Assembly: GCA_004322215.1 (NCBI GenBank)
Contig: SCSM01000024.1
Coordinates: 1 to 64,000, forward strand
DNA: 64,000 nucleotides
Origin: Bacteroidota bacterium
GTDB taxonomy: Bacteria; Bacteroidota; Ignavibacteria; Kapaibacteriales; UBA2268
Direction: 5' to 3'
Part shown: piece by piece, positions 17,691 through 27,250 of the stretch
Layout of the letters: the number at the start of each line of letters is the position of its first letter
How positions within the stretch are numbered: the first letter of the stretch is position 1
Translations under genes and position numbers: made by a program
Notes under the pieces: generated by a model
Seen by the model: only the letters and a program-made list of their open reading frames with translations
Told to the model about the DNA's origin: nothing
Database searches by the model: none

Positions 17691-18917
17691 CTACCATGGC
17701 AAAAATTTATCAAATGGGGCTTCTTCAATGCTGACAATGCTCAATCTATCAGCGCCTGAAAATATTATTAACGGGTCTGATGTAACTGCCGGCTGAAGAT
17801 ATAATGGAGGCATGTTTTCCAAACCGACAACTTCATATAAAGTGCCGTCTTTCTTTAAAAAATACAACCCAGCCGAATTTTTATCATTCACTACAAAGCC
17901 GATGTATTTTTTACTTAATAAAGGAGATGATGGTATAATCACTTCAAAATAATTTTTCCAAATCAGTTTCCCTTCAGGTGAATAGCAGAATATACCGCTC
18001 ATCGCCTCACCGATTCCTGAATTGTATCCCGTTACATATATTCTTCCATCTAAATCAACTGAAAGATTTCTCGCGAATAGCAATATCTCTTTCTTCCATA
18101 AGACTTTCCCGTTAACTTCCAAATAATTAACAGTAGAAATTTTTTGTTCGCCGGATTCCCTGATTCCGAAGATTATAACTCTGCTTTTAAATACAACGGG
18201 CGACTTTATGAATCTTGTATTATCAAATCCTTTTTGCCACACTACCTTACCATCTGATGACAGACACAACAAAGTATCTGTCTTACCAAACTCATCATGA
18301 GTTAACGGAATATAAATATTCCCTTTTTCGTCTGCTGAAAACGTTTTAATTGGTGAAAGTCTTGCAGTGTAAGTCCATTTTACTTTCCCATTATATCCGA
18401 CTTTAATAATTTTTCCATTGCTGACAGCAGTAACAATTCCATTCTCCTGTGCCAGTAAATCAGAAATTAAATCATATTTGGCTAATGAGTCAATAATTAT
18501 TTTTTTCCAGTTCAATAAACCTGCTTTTGTAATTGAATAAAGCTTTCCCGTAGTAGAAATAATATAAATATTCATATTAGCATCTGCTGCTATTGAAGCC
18601 GAAGGTGTTTCATCTGTATCCAGTTTGAAGGACCATTTTACCTGTTTTGATGATATATAAATAATATTTCCATTAACGGTTGAGACAATTATATCAGAAT
18701 TCGGTAAAACTAAAGGGGCAGTAGCAGCCCCGCTCGAATCTTTGAATTCAATTTCATCGAGTACAGGATATTTATAACTGAAAGAACCATATTTTTCATA
18801 AGAATTTGTTCTGCCTGCACCTCCGTATATGTTCACAGGTTTCCCTTCACCGGTATCGGAACCGCAGGAAATCAATAATAATGTTATTGATAATAATAAT
18901 AGAAAGAATATTCTCAT
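17691..18917 (-). CDS. PQQ-like beta-propeller lipoprotein
   Basis: A 408-residue lipoprotein: signal peptide ending in the lipobox LISC (Cys18). The body shows repeated PQQ-like blades (IYISSKQVKWSFKLD, LYSITKAGLLNWKK, IIKVGYNGKVKWTY, FCYSPEGKLIWKNYFE), each with a Trp near the blade end. This predicts an 8-bladed propeller in the periplasm or outer membrane. BamB has a similar fold, but this protein lacks clear BamB motifs, so outer-membrane assembly is only one option. It leads the carbonic anhydrase-yicC run. Confidence 0.8.
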   Translation of the reverse strand: MRIFFLLLLSITLLLISCGSDTGEGKPVNIYGGAGRTNSYEKYGSFSYKYPVLDEIEFKDSSGAATAPLVLPNSDIIVSTVNGNIIYISSKQVKWSFKLDTDETPSASIAADANMNIYIISTTGKLYSITKAGLLNWKKIIIDSLAKYDLISDLLAQENGIVTAVSNGKIIKVGYNGKVKWTYTARLSPIKTFSADEKGNIYIPLTHDEFGKTDTLLCLSSDGKVVWQKGFDNTRFIKSPVVFKSRVIIFGIRESGEQKISTVNYLEVNGKVLWKKEILLFARNLSVDLDGRIYVTGYNSGIGEAMSGIFCYSPEGKLIWKNYFEVIIPSSPLLSKKYIGFVVNDKNSAGLYFLKKDGTLYEVVGLENMPPLYLQPAVTSDPLIIFSGADRLSIVSIEEAPFDKFLPW

Positions 18918-19052
18918 TTATTTTTTAAAAAATAAACAAACATTATAAAAATTATAATTTCTCAATACTACAAATTAATCAAACTCCAATTATCATAAAA
19001 TCAAAACAAAACCAAATAGCTCGAATTGTTTTATTAAATTTGCCAATTCAAA

Positions 19053-19823
19053 ATGAGAAAATTCTGTTTTATAATATTATTTTTCGCAATTACAATCCAA
19101 ATCAATACGGCATTTGGAGAGGAATTGTATTTAACAAAGCTGAAATCATTGAAAAGTGAAATTGATGCAGACTATTATTCATTCGACATTCCCAGGTTGA
19201 AATTATTATTAAATAAAAGTAATAAAATAGCGAAGATTTCCAAAGGTGACTGGCATCCTAACTATTATACCGGTCTATTGCATTATTTACTCGGGAAAAT
19301 TTATTACCAGATTGACAGAGATATTGCATACAATCAATTTGACAAATCCCTTGAATTTTTTCTTAAAGCAAATGAAATGCATCAATCAGCAGAATTGCTT
19401 TCCCTAATTTCTGCCGCTTATGGGAAAAAAGCAGCTTTATCACCCATTGCCTCAATGTTTTATGGAATAAAAGCCAAGAAATACATACTCGATGCTTATG
19501 AATTGGACAAGGATAATCCTAAGCTGTTGCTTATAGGTGCGACACATTTAATGCATACACCCGAATCATTCGGAGGGAGTAAAGCCAAAGCACGTTCTTT
19601 ACTTTTAAAGTGCCTGGAGTTGAATAAAAACAGAATCGGGGAGGATGAATTTATGTTGAGGTGGGCTGAGGATGCAGAAATATACGCATATCTGGGACAA
19701 CTCGAAGTTTTGAATGAAAACAAAGAAAAAGCCTGGAATTATATTCAAAAGGCATTGAAAATTGTTCCTGATTACGGGTTCGTGCTTAAGGATTTAATAC
19801 CTCAATATGAAAAAATAAAATAA
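19053..19823 (+). CDS. exported TPR-like protein, function unknown
   Basis: A 256-residue protein with a signal peptide (MRKFCFIILFFAITIQINTA, cleavage near residue 22). The rest is all-helical with tetratricopeptide-like spacing: YYQIDRDIAYNQFDKSLEFF, the HTPESFGGSKAKARSLLLKC motif, and a last repeat KEKAWNYIQKALKIVPDYG. The FGGSKxKA motif occurs in a family of exported TPR proteins of Bacteroidota with no assigned job. The end of the gene nearly touches the convergent leucine-rich-repeat gene (4 bases). Confidence 0.68.
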   Translation: MRKFCFIILFFAITIQINTAFGEELYLTKLKSLKSEIDADYYSFDIPRLKLLLNKSNKIAKISKGDWHPNYYTGLLHYLLGKIYYQIDRDIAYNQFDKSLEFFLKANEMHQSAELLSLISAAYGKKAALSPIASMFYGIKAKKYILDAYELDKDNPKLLLIGATHLMHTPESFGGSKAKARSLLLKCLELNKNRIGEDEFMLRWAEDAEIYAYLGQLEVLNENKEKAWNYIQKALKIVPDYGFVLKDLIPQYEKIK

Positions 19824-19827
19824 TAGC

Positions 19828-20925
19828 TCAAAAACTAATGAGTGCCTTTGGCAGTAGCATCCTGATTTTTTCCTTTTCAGCATCCGAAAAATAATTCTGA
19901 TTAACATAAAGTTTTTTCAAATTTTTCAATTTCGATATTGTTTCAGGAAGACTCGATAACTCGTTCCTGGTAAAATCAATCCCTTCGAGCATATTCAAAT
20001 CCCCAATCGTCGAAGGAATAATTTTAAGTTTATTGAATGGTGCCGTCAGTATGTGTAAACTATCTAATCCTCCAATGCTTTCAGGCAGAGTTATCAAATC
20101 GCAATTATATAATCCAAGGTCTCTGAGATATTTTAGTTCACCGATTTTTTCAGGAAATACTGCCAAATGATTATAACTTAAATCAAGTTTTTCGAGCTTT
20201 TTTAGTATCAGAAGACTGTCTGGAATAACAGTTAATTTATTATATGATAAATCAAGTACAACCAAATCTGTCAACTGGAAAATATCGGAAGGAAAATCCG
20301 GAAGTTTGTTAATATTCAAATATAATTCTCTGAGAGATTTCATTTTATTCAAATTTTTAGGTACTGCAGTCAGTTCATTCTTGTGAACATCTAAAACCTT
20401 TATATTAGGTAAATCACAAATTGATTCGGGTAAACTTGTTAACAAATTATGAAAAGCATAAAAACGGGTAAGACTTTTCAGTTCACCGAAATTTGCCGGC
20501 AAGGATTTTAAATTATTTCTGTATATGAATATCTCTCGCAGGTTGGTAAGTCCAGCAAAACTATTCGGTAATCCCGTCAATTGATTATTATAAATATACA
20601 GAACTTCGAGATTTTTCAATTCACCGAAATTTGCCGGCAATTCTTTTAAATCGTTATGGCTGACATCAAGTTTTTTTAGATTTTTGAATTTTATAATGTC
20701 CGGTGGAAGAGTTTTAAGTTTGCTTTTGGATAAATTCAAATACTGAACCTTTAAAGGGTCCTGCAAAGCAGTTGCAAGGTTTTTATACTCGGTCAGATTT
20801 TTTTCAATCTCAATGTTTGGCGATAATTCCTGTGCCTGCAAACTTATATATATTATTAAACTGACAAAGATAAACACTGCCAACTTAAATATCATTTTTT
20901 TTATCCTCATGCTGCTATTCATCAT
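19828..20925 (-). CDS. secreted leucine-rich repeat protein (copy 1)
   Basis: A 365-residue protein with a signal peptide (hydrophobic 12-28, ending SLQAQ) and about 11 leucine-rich repeats of 23 residues (LKKLDVSHNDLKELPANFGE type), running from residue 55 to the end. The repeat form (LPxxIxxLxxL) matches bacterial LRRs used for protein binding. There is no recognisable C-terminal sorting domain or lipobox. The second copy (21107-22249) has the same layout and shares repeat wording near its end (DSLPDSIGDLDSL against ITLPESIGGLDSL), so the pair arose by tandem duplication. Binding partner unknown. Confidence 0.82.
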   Translation of the reverse strand: MMNSSMRIKKMIFKLAVFIFVSLIIYISLQAQELSPNIEIEKNLTEYKNLATALQDPLKVQYLNLSKSKLKTLPPDIIKFKNLKKLDVSHNDLKELPANFGELKNLEVLYIYNNQLTGLPNSFAGLTNLREIFIYRNNLKSLPANFGELKSLTRFYAFHNLLTSLPESICDLPNIKVLDVHKNELTAVPKNLNKMKSLRELYLNINKLPDFPSDIFQLTDLVVLDLSYNKLTVIPDSLLILKKLEKLDLSYNHLAVFPEKIGELKYLRDLGLYNCDLITLPESIGGLDSLHILTAPFNKLKIIPSTIGDLNMLEGIDFTRNELSSLPETISKLKNLKKLYVNQNYFSDAEKEKIRMLLPKALISF

Positions 20926-21106
20926 ACCATCCTGATAACTTCTTAATCCTAAAACATATCCTTAAAAATAATTCAAAATATAGTTTTTTCCAAATTTTAC
21001 TTTTATTTTTTTATTCCACATAAACTAATAAATCATTTATATCAATTAATATTATATCAATTATTATGCCTTTCAATATTATTTTACACTTTGGCAAATT
21101 TCATTA

Positions 21107-22249
21107 TTACCAGCTTATTTTTACATTTGGCAACATTTTACCGATTTTTATTTTCTCATTTTTTGAAAATGGATTTAAACTCAGAAACAATTTCTTGAGA
21201 TTTATGCAACCGATAATAGATTCGGGTAAATAAGTAATTTCATTTTTTGATATATCAATCCCTTCCAGAACTTTCAGATTGCCAATTGCACCGGGAATAA
21301 TCTTTATTTTGTTGAAAGGTGCTGCTAATGCACTTAAACTGTCTAAATCACCGATGCTATCGGGCAAGGAATCCAGATTGCAATTATACATAACCAATTC
21401 CCTGAGCTTTTTAAGATTACCGATTTTATCCGGTAGTTTTGAAATACGATTATAGCTTATATCTAATCTTTCGAGATTATGCAATTTGTGGATGTTTTCA
21501 GGTAAAATCGAAATATCATTATAAGATAAATCCAAAACTCTAAGTTTACTATTATTCTGAATTTCAAAATCAAAAGAAGTAAGTTTGTTGTTGAATAAAA
21601 TCAATTGCTCGAGATTAACAAGTTTATCTATCCTGCAGGGAAGATTTCCAATAAGATTATTATGAAAATCCAATACTTTTAAATTTGTCAATTCACATAA
21701 ATCTTCAGGAAATTTCGATATTTTGTTATTGAAAGCATATAATTTCTGTAAGGCGTTTAATTCTCTGATACTCTCAGGAATATCAGCTAGTTGATTATTA
21801 TATAAATACAAATTTTTTAAGTTTTTCAGTTTTCCGATGCTTTCCGATAAGTTTTTTAATTGATTATTATTTAAATATAATTCTTCCAGATTTTCAAGTT
21901 GAATGATTTTATCAGGAATTTGTGCAATCTGATTATGTCCTAAATCGAGTACTTTCAAATTTTTTACATCGAGAATTAATACAGGAAATTCTGTAAATTT
22001 ATTATAGCTAATATCAATTTGTTCAAGGTTTTTAAAATCAATTAAACTATATGTAAATGTCTTAAGGTTTTTATTTGATAGGTCCAGAATTTTTACATTG
22101 AGCGGATTTTTTACGGCAGCTTCGAATTTTGTATATAATCCCGGGATTACAGAGTCTTTCGGAATAATATCCTTACCGTTAGCTGAATTACTCGTAATTA
22201 TTAAAACAAATACCAATAAACAAGTTTCAAGTTTTAATTTTAAATTCAT
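21107..22249 (-). CDS. secreted leucine-rich repeat protein (copy 2)
   Basis: About 380 residues from the ATG at 22249; another in-frame ATG six codons upstream is possible, but the chosen one starts a clean signal peptide (MNLKLKLETCLLVFVLIITS). It contains about 12 leucine-rich repeats of 23 residues. The start after the signal (VIPGLYTKFEAAVKNPLNVK) parallels copy 1 (LTEYKNLATALQDPLKVQ), showing common descent. It lies 181 bases upstream of copy 1 on the same strand. Divergence is substantial, so the duplication is old or under selection for different partners. Confidence 0.82.
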   Translation of the reverse strand: MNLKLKLETCLLVFVLIITSNSANGKDIIPKDSVIPGLYTKFEAAVKNPLNVKILDLSNKNLKTFTYSLIDFKNLEQIDISYNKFTEFPVLILDVKNLKVLDLGHNQIAQIPDKIIQLENLEELYLNNNQLKNLSESIGKLKNLKNLYLYNNQLADIPESIRELNALQKLYAFNNKISKFPEDLCELTNLKVLDFHNNLIGNLPCRIDKLVNLEQLILFNNKLTSFDFEIQNNSKLRVLDLSYNDISILPENIHKLHNLERLDISYNRISKLPDKIGNLKKLRELVMYNCNLDSLPDSIGDLDSLSALAAPFNKIKIIPGAIGNLKVLEGIDISKNEITYLPESIIGCINLKKLFLSLNPFSKNEKIKIGKMLPNVKISW

Positions 22250-22482
22250 TTCACATATTATTAACATTAATCTTATAATTAAATATTAATAACCTCATCA
22301 ATCGTGCCAAATTTAAAATAAATCCGGAGGAATTGATTAAGTCATTGAAATAGATGAAATTATTTAGAATTAGAAAATTAAATGAATTGATATTTTATTA
22401 GCGATGTGTTAATATGAATATTTTTCTGTAATTCAGATTTTTATTTAATATAAACCTTAGAATTAAAATATAATAGAAAAAA

Positions 22483-23682
22483 TCAACCGTAAACGAAAAT
22501 TTTACCGAGTATGGGGTCGGCTTTTGAAATGGTTTTAATTTTTTCAATAGCATCGAAGTTAAGTTCAGTTCCGGCAGTAAGTATCTTATGCCCTGATTCC
22601 GTAACGACTTTCCTGGAAAGTGTCATACCTTCTAACAAATCCAACTTATCAATAGCACGTTCGTTAGTTTTCAGCTTGCCTTCGCCGGTTTCAGCATAGA
22701 ATTGCTCGAGTAAAACAACGACTTTCATATCATATAATCTTTTTACTTCATTTTCTAGAGTTTCATACGCATTAGTAAAGGTACCACCTGATAGATTTAA
22801 TAATTCCTGGAAATCGAGTATGACACGTAAAATTCTCGAGCCGGTCGGAATTTTCCAACCCTGGAGCTTATCAGGAATTCCGCTTCCGTCATAATTTTCA
22901 TATATATGTTCGAGTATTTCTGTAATTTTTTCAAATCCTTTCAAATTCATCAAAATATTTTTTGTAAATGAAGGATAATTTTCCATGGTCGGATTCGATA
23001 CAATTCCTTTCCTCATTATCGGGTCTGAAAATAATTTATCATTAAGGAAAAGTTTTCCAATAAAACAAATCTTTGATGCAGAATCAATACTATTTAAAGT
23101 AATCGGGTCTGATTCTCCAATTTCCTGTGCTATCCAGTTAGCTGCCCTGTTAATAATTTTTATTGATTTTTCCAGTTGTAAAGTTCTTGTTCCCTGGAAT
23201 TTTTGAATCAGCTCGATTGTATCTTTAAAATGTTTGCTGACTTCAAGATTTAATTCGGCAATTCTGTTTTCCTGCTGTTTTTTAATACTTTGAAGCCGGA
23301 GAACATGAGTGGCGGTTTTAATTCTGCCAATCAGGTCTTCAATAGTAAACGGCTTGAAAAGTAATTCGTCTGCTCCCGATTGAAGTGCTTTGAAATTCAA
23401 TTCTTTATCACCTGATGTTGTCAGCAGTATACAATATACGGGATATTCCATCTTGTCGGATTTCAATTTCTTGAACATCTGTGGTCCGCTAACACCCCCG
23501 AGGTATGCATCTGCAAGTACAACTGCAGGTGTTTTTATCTTGCTAATTAAAGTCCATCCCTCAATTCCTTCATAAGCAAGTTGAATGGAAGAGTTAGGGA
23601 AAAATTTAACAATAAAGTTCTTTAATTTTTCAACGTCAGACTCTTCACTGTCAAGAATGATAAATGAAATTTTATGTTCCAT
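22483..23682 (-). CDS. response regulator with degenerate HD-GYP output domain
   Basis: A 399-residue protein. Residues 5-120 form a receiver domain with the acidic patch Asp11-Ser12-Glu13, the phospho-acceptor Asp58 and Lys110-Pro111. A coiled coil (125-160) links to an HD-GYP-like output domain in which the DGSGxP motif remains (YENYDGSGIPDKLQGWKIP) but the preceding HHE metal ligands are missing (IYE) and the upstream HD pair is not evident. HD-GYP domains degrade cyclic di-GMP; this one probably cannot and may bind the nucleotide or partners instead. No histidine kinase is adjacent. The last 60 residues are an extra small domain. Confidence 0.82.
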   Translation of the reverse strand: MEHKISFIILDSEESDVEKLKNFIVKFFPNSSIQLAYEGIEGWTLISKIKTPAVVLADAYLGGVSGPQMFKKLKSDKMEYPVYCILLTTSGDKELNFKALQSGADELLFKPFTIEDLIGRIKTATHVLRLQSIKKQQENRIAELNLEVSKHFKDTIELIQKFQGTRTLQLEKSIKIINRAANWIAQEIGESDPITLNSIDSASKICFIGKLFLNDKLFSDPIMRKGIVSNPTMENYPSFTKNILMNLKGFEKITEILEHIYENYDGSGIPDKLQGWKIPTGSRILRVILDFQELLNLSGGTFTNAYETLENEVKRLYDMKVVVLLEQFYAETGEGKLKTNERAIDKLDLLEGMTLSRKVVTESGHKILTAGTELNFDAIEKIKTISKADPILGKIFVYG

Positions 23683-24018
23683 TAATTCTTTACCAACAGT
23701 TTGGCATTTTTAATAAAATAACATAGAAACATTAATTATCGCTAGAGTGCAAAATAAAGAATAAAGAATATTATATCAAGATTCTTTTTATTTTTCCCGA
23801 ATTTATAAACAATAAAACATTTGAAAACCGGAATTAACGATTGCAAAAATCGCAATATAAAAATATCAGGAAATTAATAAATGGTAACTTTTTCATATTT
23901 TCTCCGTTATATATTTTTAAAAATATAAATATCTTTATATATTACAATATTATTTTCTTATTGAATAGGAGGTATTAAAATCAAATCAGTAATAAATTAT
24001 ATCAGAGCAATTATTATT
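23683..24018. other. 336-base AT-rich divergent gap
   Basis: This gap separates the divergent response regulator and the VWA-OmpA gene, so it should hold two promoters, but no promoter box could be picked with confidence. The clear signal is a strong AGGAGG ribosome site at 23967-23972. It lies too far (46 bases) from the TTG at 24019 but well placed (7 bases) for a reading beginning at 23980. Confidence 0.6.
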
Positions 24019-25473
24019 TTGTTTTCAAAATTCTCATTATTATTGATTTTAACGGCGTGTCCTAATATAGTTGTACATCAGCTTGGGCAAATGATGCCAA
24101 ATGATACGATTATCAGCAAAGGATACAAACCATCTTACCTGAGAACTTCAATAGGAATTGGAAAATTATTAACATTGAACGACTCAAATAAAATTGACGA
24201 TTCTTTAAAAAATTCAACACCTTTCATTAATCTCGATTTGATGGAAATTGATTCAAAACAATATCCCGAAAAAATAGAATTAAGAGCATCGGTTTTTGAT
24301 ACTTCAGGACTTTATATAACAGGATTAGCCCCGCCTTATTTTTCATTACAAGGTAGTTATCATGATTACTGGAACAAACTCACAGACTCATGTAAAGGAA
24401 TAGAAAACGATATAAGGGAATTTGACGTTACAGAAATAAGAGAAAACACAAGTGAACCATATTCTATATGCTTTGTTCTTGACCACTCTCCTTCTATGGG
24501 AAATGACAGGGCTGAAAAATTGCAACAGGCAGTTAAACTTGTTTGCAGCGGCATTAAGAAAGAAGATTATGTATCTGTTGTTAAATTTTCATCGAAAATG
24601 ATTATAGAAGTGGCTCTGACAAATAAAAAAGATGAATACAGGAACAATATTAAAACAGATGGATTGAAAGGGAATTATGGTTCCGGAACAGCAATGTACG
24701 AAGCAGTATTGACAGCCATGAATGAAATAATAAAAGCAGATAGCAAATATAAAAAAATCCTGATTTTATTCAGTGATGGTGGTGATAATTGCTGGAAAGG
24801 ACCAGTTGATACAATTTACAGAAGAGCCAGAATTGAAGGAGTTAAAATATATTCAATAGCGTATGGATTGACAGAAGAGGAGCCATTAAGGAATCTATCT
24901 GAATTTACCGGCGGCAGGTTTTTCAGAATATATTCGAGTAAGGAATTTCCGTATGTGTTCAAGAGCATTTATTTCGCATTGAATAATTATTACAAAATCA
25001 CTTACAAACCACCGGAATGTCCGGGATTACACAAGGTAAAAGTGCATTTAAAATTAGAAGACATTATCAAGAAACAATTAATTTCAGAAGGAACTTATGA
25101 CAAGTCAATATTTACTGAACTTGACCCTGTTGGCACAATAACGTTCGTTAATATTGAGTTCGATTTCGGCAAGTCAACGATTAAGCCCGAATCAATGTAT
25201 CTGATTGAACAAATGGCAAAAGAATTAATAGAGCATGATAATATTAAAGTGAAAATTTCCGGGCATACAGATGATGTTGGTACTGATGAATTCAATCTGA
25301 ATTTATCAATCGAGAGGGCTAAAACAGTTAAAGCTGTATTAGTCAAAATGGGTATATCTTCAAAAAGATTATCTATAGAAGGATTAGGGGAATCCAAGCC
25401 ACTTGTTCCTAATGACAGCGAAGAAAACAGGAAAAAGAACCGAAGAACCGAATTTACAATTATCGAGAGATGA
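24019..25473 (+). CDS. lipoprotein with VWA and OmpA-like domains
   Basis: A 484-residue protein read from TTG. The lipobox is LTAC (Cys14). A VWA domain at about 145-320 has a MIDAS motif (LDHSPSMG, fitting DxSxS) and LILFSDGGDN. The C-terminal 100 residues form an OmpA-like peptidoglycan-binding domain (IEFDFGKSTIKP, KISGHTDDVGTDEFN, ending KKNRRTEF). It probably links the outer membrane to peptidoglycan and presents a metal-dependent adhesion domain. The true start may be upstream: AGGAGG precedes an ATC at 23980, giving an extra 13 residues with a basic N-terminus. It overlaps the next gene by 4 bases (ATGA). Confidence 0.82.
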   Translation: MFSKFSLLLILTACPNIVVHQLGQMMPNDTIISKGYKPSYLRTSIGIGKLLTLNDSNKIDDSLKNSTPFINLDLMEIDSKQYPEKIELRASVFDTSGLYITGLAPPYFSLQGSYHDYWNKLTDSCKGIENDIREFDVTEIRENTSEPYSICFVLDHSPSMGNDRAEKLQQAVKLVCSGIKKEDYVSVVKFSSKMIIEVALTNKKDEYRNNIKTDGLKGNYGSGTAMYEAVLTAMNEIIKADSKYKKILILFSDGGDNCWKGPVDTIYRRARIEGVKIYSIAYGLTEEEPLRNLSEFTGGRFFRIYSSKEFPYVFKSIYFALNNYYKITYKPPECPGLHKVKVHLKLEDIIKKQLISEGTYDKSIFTELDPVGTITFVNIEFDFGKSTIKPESMYLIEQMAKELIEHDNIKVKISGHTDDVGTDEFNLNLSIERAKTVKAVLVKMGISSKRLSIEGLGESKPLVPNDSEENRKKNRRTEFTIIER

Positions 25474-26216
25474 TTATGGGAAAAACCATACTAATCATAA
25501 ATATTTTTTTTCTAATGACACGTTTTTCTCTGTCTCAGATTTATTCGGATACCGCAATAGGTGAAGTTGGAGATGAGTTGTCCGTTAATATTAATATCCC
25601 CGATTCAAACACAACTTTTGGAACAAACAAATTTTCAGGAACAATTTTCATCACAAATCCTACTGTTTTTTATCCTGATACCATAATTTCAACTTTAGAT
25701 TTTCTAATTACAAAAAACGATTTGAAAAGAAAAAGTGATTCATTATGGAATTTTTATATTGAACTTCAGAAAACTTCCGATACAACATCAGGAATTAAAA
25801 TTTCATTAAAGGGAGAAGCACTTGCAGGAACAGATTCTGTTTGTACGCTCGATTTTTCAAATATAAAACTGAATAATAAACCAATAAAAGATTTCAGTAT
25901 TTTAATCATTACTCATACATTAGGAATTCCATCTTCTTATTACAGATTTGCTAGACTCAAACAGAACTTCCCGAATCCCATCGAAGAAGGAGGATTTACA
26001 AAATGGCATTATAATTTGGATAAACCTTCAGTCGTTGAATTTTATATTATTGATTACAGAGCAAAGGAAACATTCCTTATAAATCTCGGAGAGCAATCTT
26101 ATGGTATTCATGAATATATTTTCGAACCCGGTATGGGATATACTTCTGGAGTTTACTGGATGAAACTGAAAACGAATTCCGGAGAATCCATTCAACCGTT
26201 TGTGATTGTGAAATGA
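25470..26216 (+). CDS. secreted protein with T9SS type A C-terminal domain
   Basis: A 248-residue protein with a signal peptide (hydrophobic 5-18, ending SLSQ). Residues 20-155 are a beta-rich domain that resembles a cohesin-like or Ig-like fold (AIGEVGDELSVNINIPD). From residue 165 a T9SS sorting domain begins with LKQNFPNPIEEGGFTKW and ends with a GVYWMKL strand and FVIVK. The start overlaps the VWA-OmpA stop as ATGA, so they are translationally coupled. Surface display is inferred; the binding role of the N-terminal domain is unknown. Confidence 0.75.
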   Translation: MIMGKTILIINIFFLMTRFSLSQIYSDTAIGEVGDELSVNINIPDSNTTFGTNKFSGTIFITNPTVFYPDTIISTLDFLITKNDLKRKSDSLWNFYIELQKTSDTTSGIKISLKGEALAGTDSVCTLDFSNIKLNNKPIKDFSILIITHTLGIPSSYYRFARLKQNFPNPIEEGGFTKWHYNLDKPSVVEFYIIDYRAKETFLINLGEQSYGIHEYIFEPGMGYTSGVYWMKLKTNSGESIQPFVIVK

Positions 26217-26219
26217 AGC

Positions 26220-27182
26220 ATGAATATAAAATTTGCATACATATTGACAATAATTCTTTCAATGTCATTCCCGATTTACATTAATGCACAAGAAATTCAA
26301 CCCGATTCAACGATAAATCTCGAAGAACTTAATCCTGATGAATTTAAATTTGAACCGGATTTTGAATACAAAGCATCTTATGGGTGGTTTCCTGTCCCTG
26401 TTGACAATTATTTTAATATATCTTTAGAATATATGAGTGGAGATATTTCAGACCTTACTTCAGATATTAATCCTGCCGGTTTTATAAAGACAAAACACCC
26501 ATATTCAGGGAACAATCCATTATCTGACGATGAAAGAAAAATTATGCAATCATATAAAAACAGCGAAGTTGATGATGATTATCCCGAAACAGATTTTTGG
26601 AGTATCGGATTTCATGCTTTATTCAATACAAGATTCCCGCTTATATTCAGGATTCATACTGCTTTATCGTTCAACGAAGGATTACTATTTTCATTAGATG
26701 AGAAAAAAAGTTTTTTGAATTATAATGGTATCAAAACAACTTTCAAAGAAGCAAGCATAATTTACCAGGATGAAATAATGTTTAGTGCCGGAATTAACTG
26801 TCTGATACCATTTTATGGGGCTTTTGCGAGTATTGAAATGCCTGTTGTATCATATTATTATTTATCGTTTGGAATTAATTGGGGTTACCCTTTATCGAGC
26901 AATACGACACAATACACTCAAATAGCAAATTATAAGGATTATATAAGGTATAAAAACGGACAAGATACAATACATTTAATCACTGAAAAAACACTTTCAG
27001 ATTTAAATTATTCCCGATATTATGCAAATATCGGACTGGGCTTTGAATTTGACATAGCACGAATAGGAATCGGGATGGAATTTTATGTCTCAGCTCCCCT
27101 CAATTCAGTTGTAAAAGATGCATTATGGAAGCAATGGATATACGGATTGAAAACAAGTTTCAATTTGCTCGGTTTGTTTTAA
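26220..27182 (+). CDS. outer-membrane beta-barrel-like protein, function unknown
   Basis: A 320-residue protein with a signal peptide (MNIKFAYILTIILSMSFPIY, cleavage near INAQ). The mature part alternates polar and aromatic residues as in beta-barrels (NYFNISLEYMSGDIS, MFSAGINCLIPFYGAFAS, YYYLSFGINWGYPL) and ends on a barrel-like strand TSFNLLGLF with C-terminal Phe. It begins 3 bases after the T9SS-type gene, making the third member of a co-transcribed set with the VWA-OmpA protein. No family is recognised. Confidence 0.68.
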   Translation: MNIKFAYILTIILSMSFPIYINAQEIQPDSTINLEELNPDEFKFEPDFEYKASYGWFPVPVDNYFNISLEYMSGDISDLTSDINPAGFIKTKHPYSGNNPLSDDERKIMQSYKNSEVDDDYPETDFWSIGFHALFNTRFPLIFRIHTALSFNEGLLFSLDEKKSFLNYNGIKTTFKEASIIYQDEIMFSAGINCLIPFYGAFASIEMPVVSYYYLSFGINWGYPLSSNTTQYTQIANYKDYIRYKNGQDTIHLITEKTLSDLNYSRYYANIGLGFEFDIARIGIGMEFYVSAPLNSVVKDALWKQWIYGLKTSFNLLGLF

Positions 27183-27198
27183 TTTCATAAAATTCAAA

Positions 27199-27224
27199 AT
27201 CCCCCTATAAAAACAAGGGGGATT
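27199..27224. terminator. bidirectional terminator
   Basis: ATCCCCC and GGGGGAT pair over an AT-rich 12-base loop between two convergent genes. A-rich and T-rich flanks on each side suit termination in both directions. Confidence 0.8.
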
Positions 27225-27250
27225 ATAAATAATAATATAAAACAGAAAAA

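Noticed and set aside
17681..17737. Longer N-terminus for the carbonic anhydrase
   Set aside because: It overlaps the upstream lipoprotein gene end and is not conserved; the family start is at 17680.
20100..21800. Periodic repeats resembling a CRISPR array
   Set aside because: The periodicity is about 69 bases in frame and encodes 23-residue leucine-rich repeats; there are no identical repeats or cas genes.
24019..25473. BatA/BatB-type aerotolerance VWA protein
   Set aside because: The OmpA-like C-terminal domain and the lipobox do not fit Bat proteins, and no MoxR gene is near.
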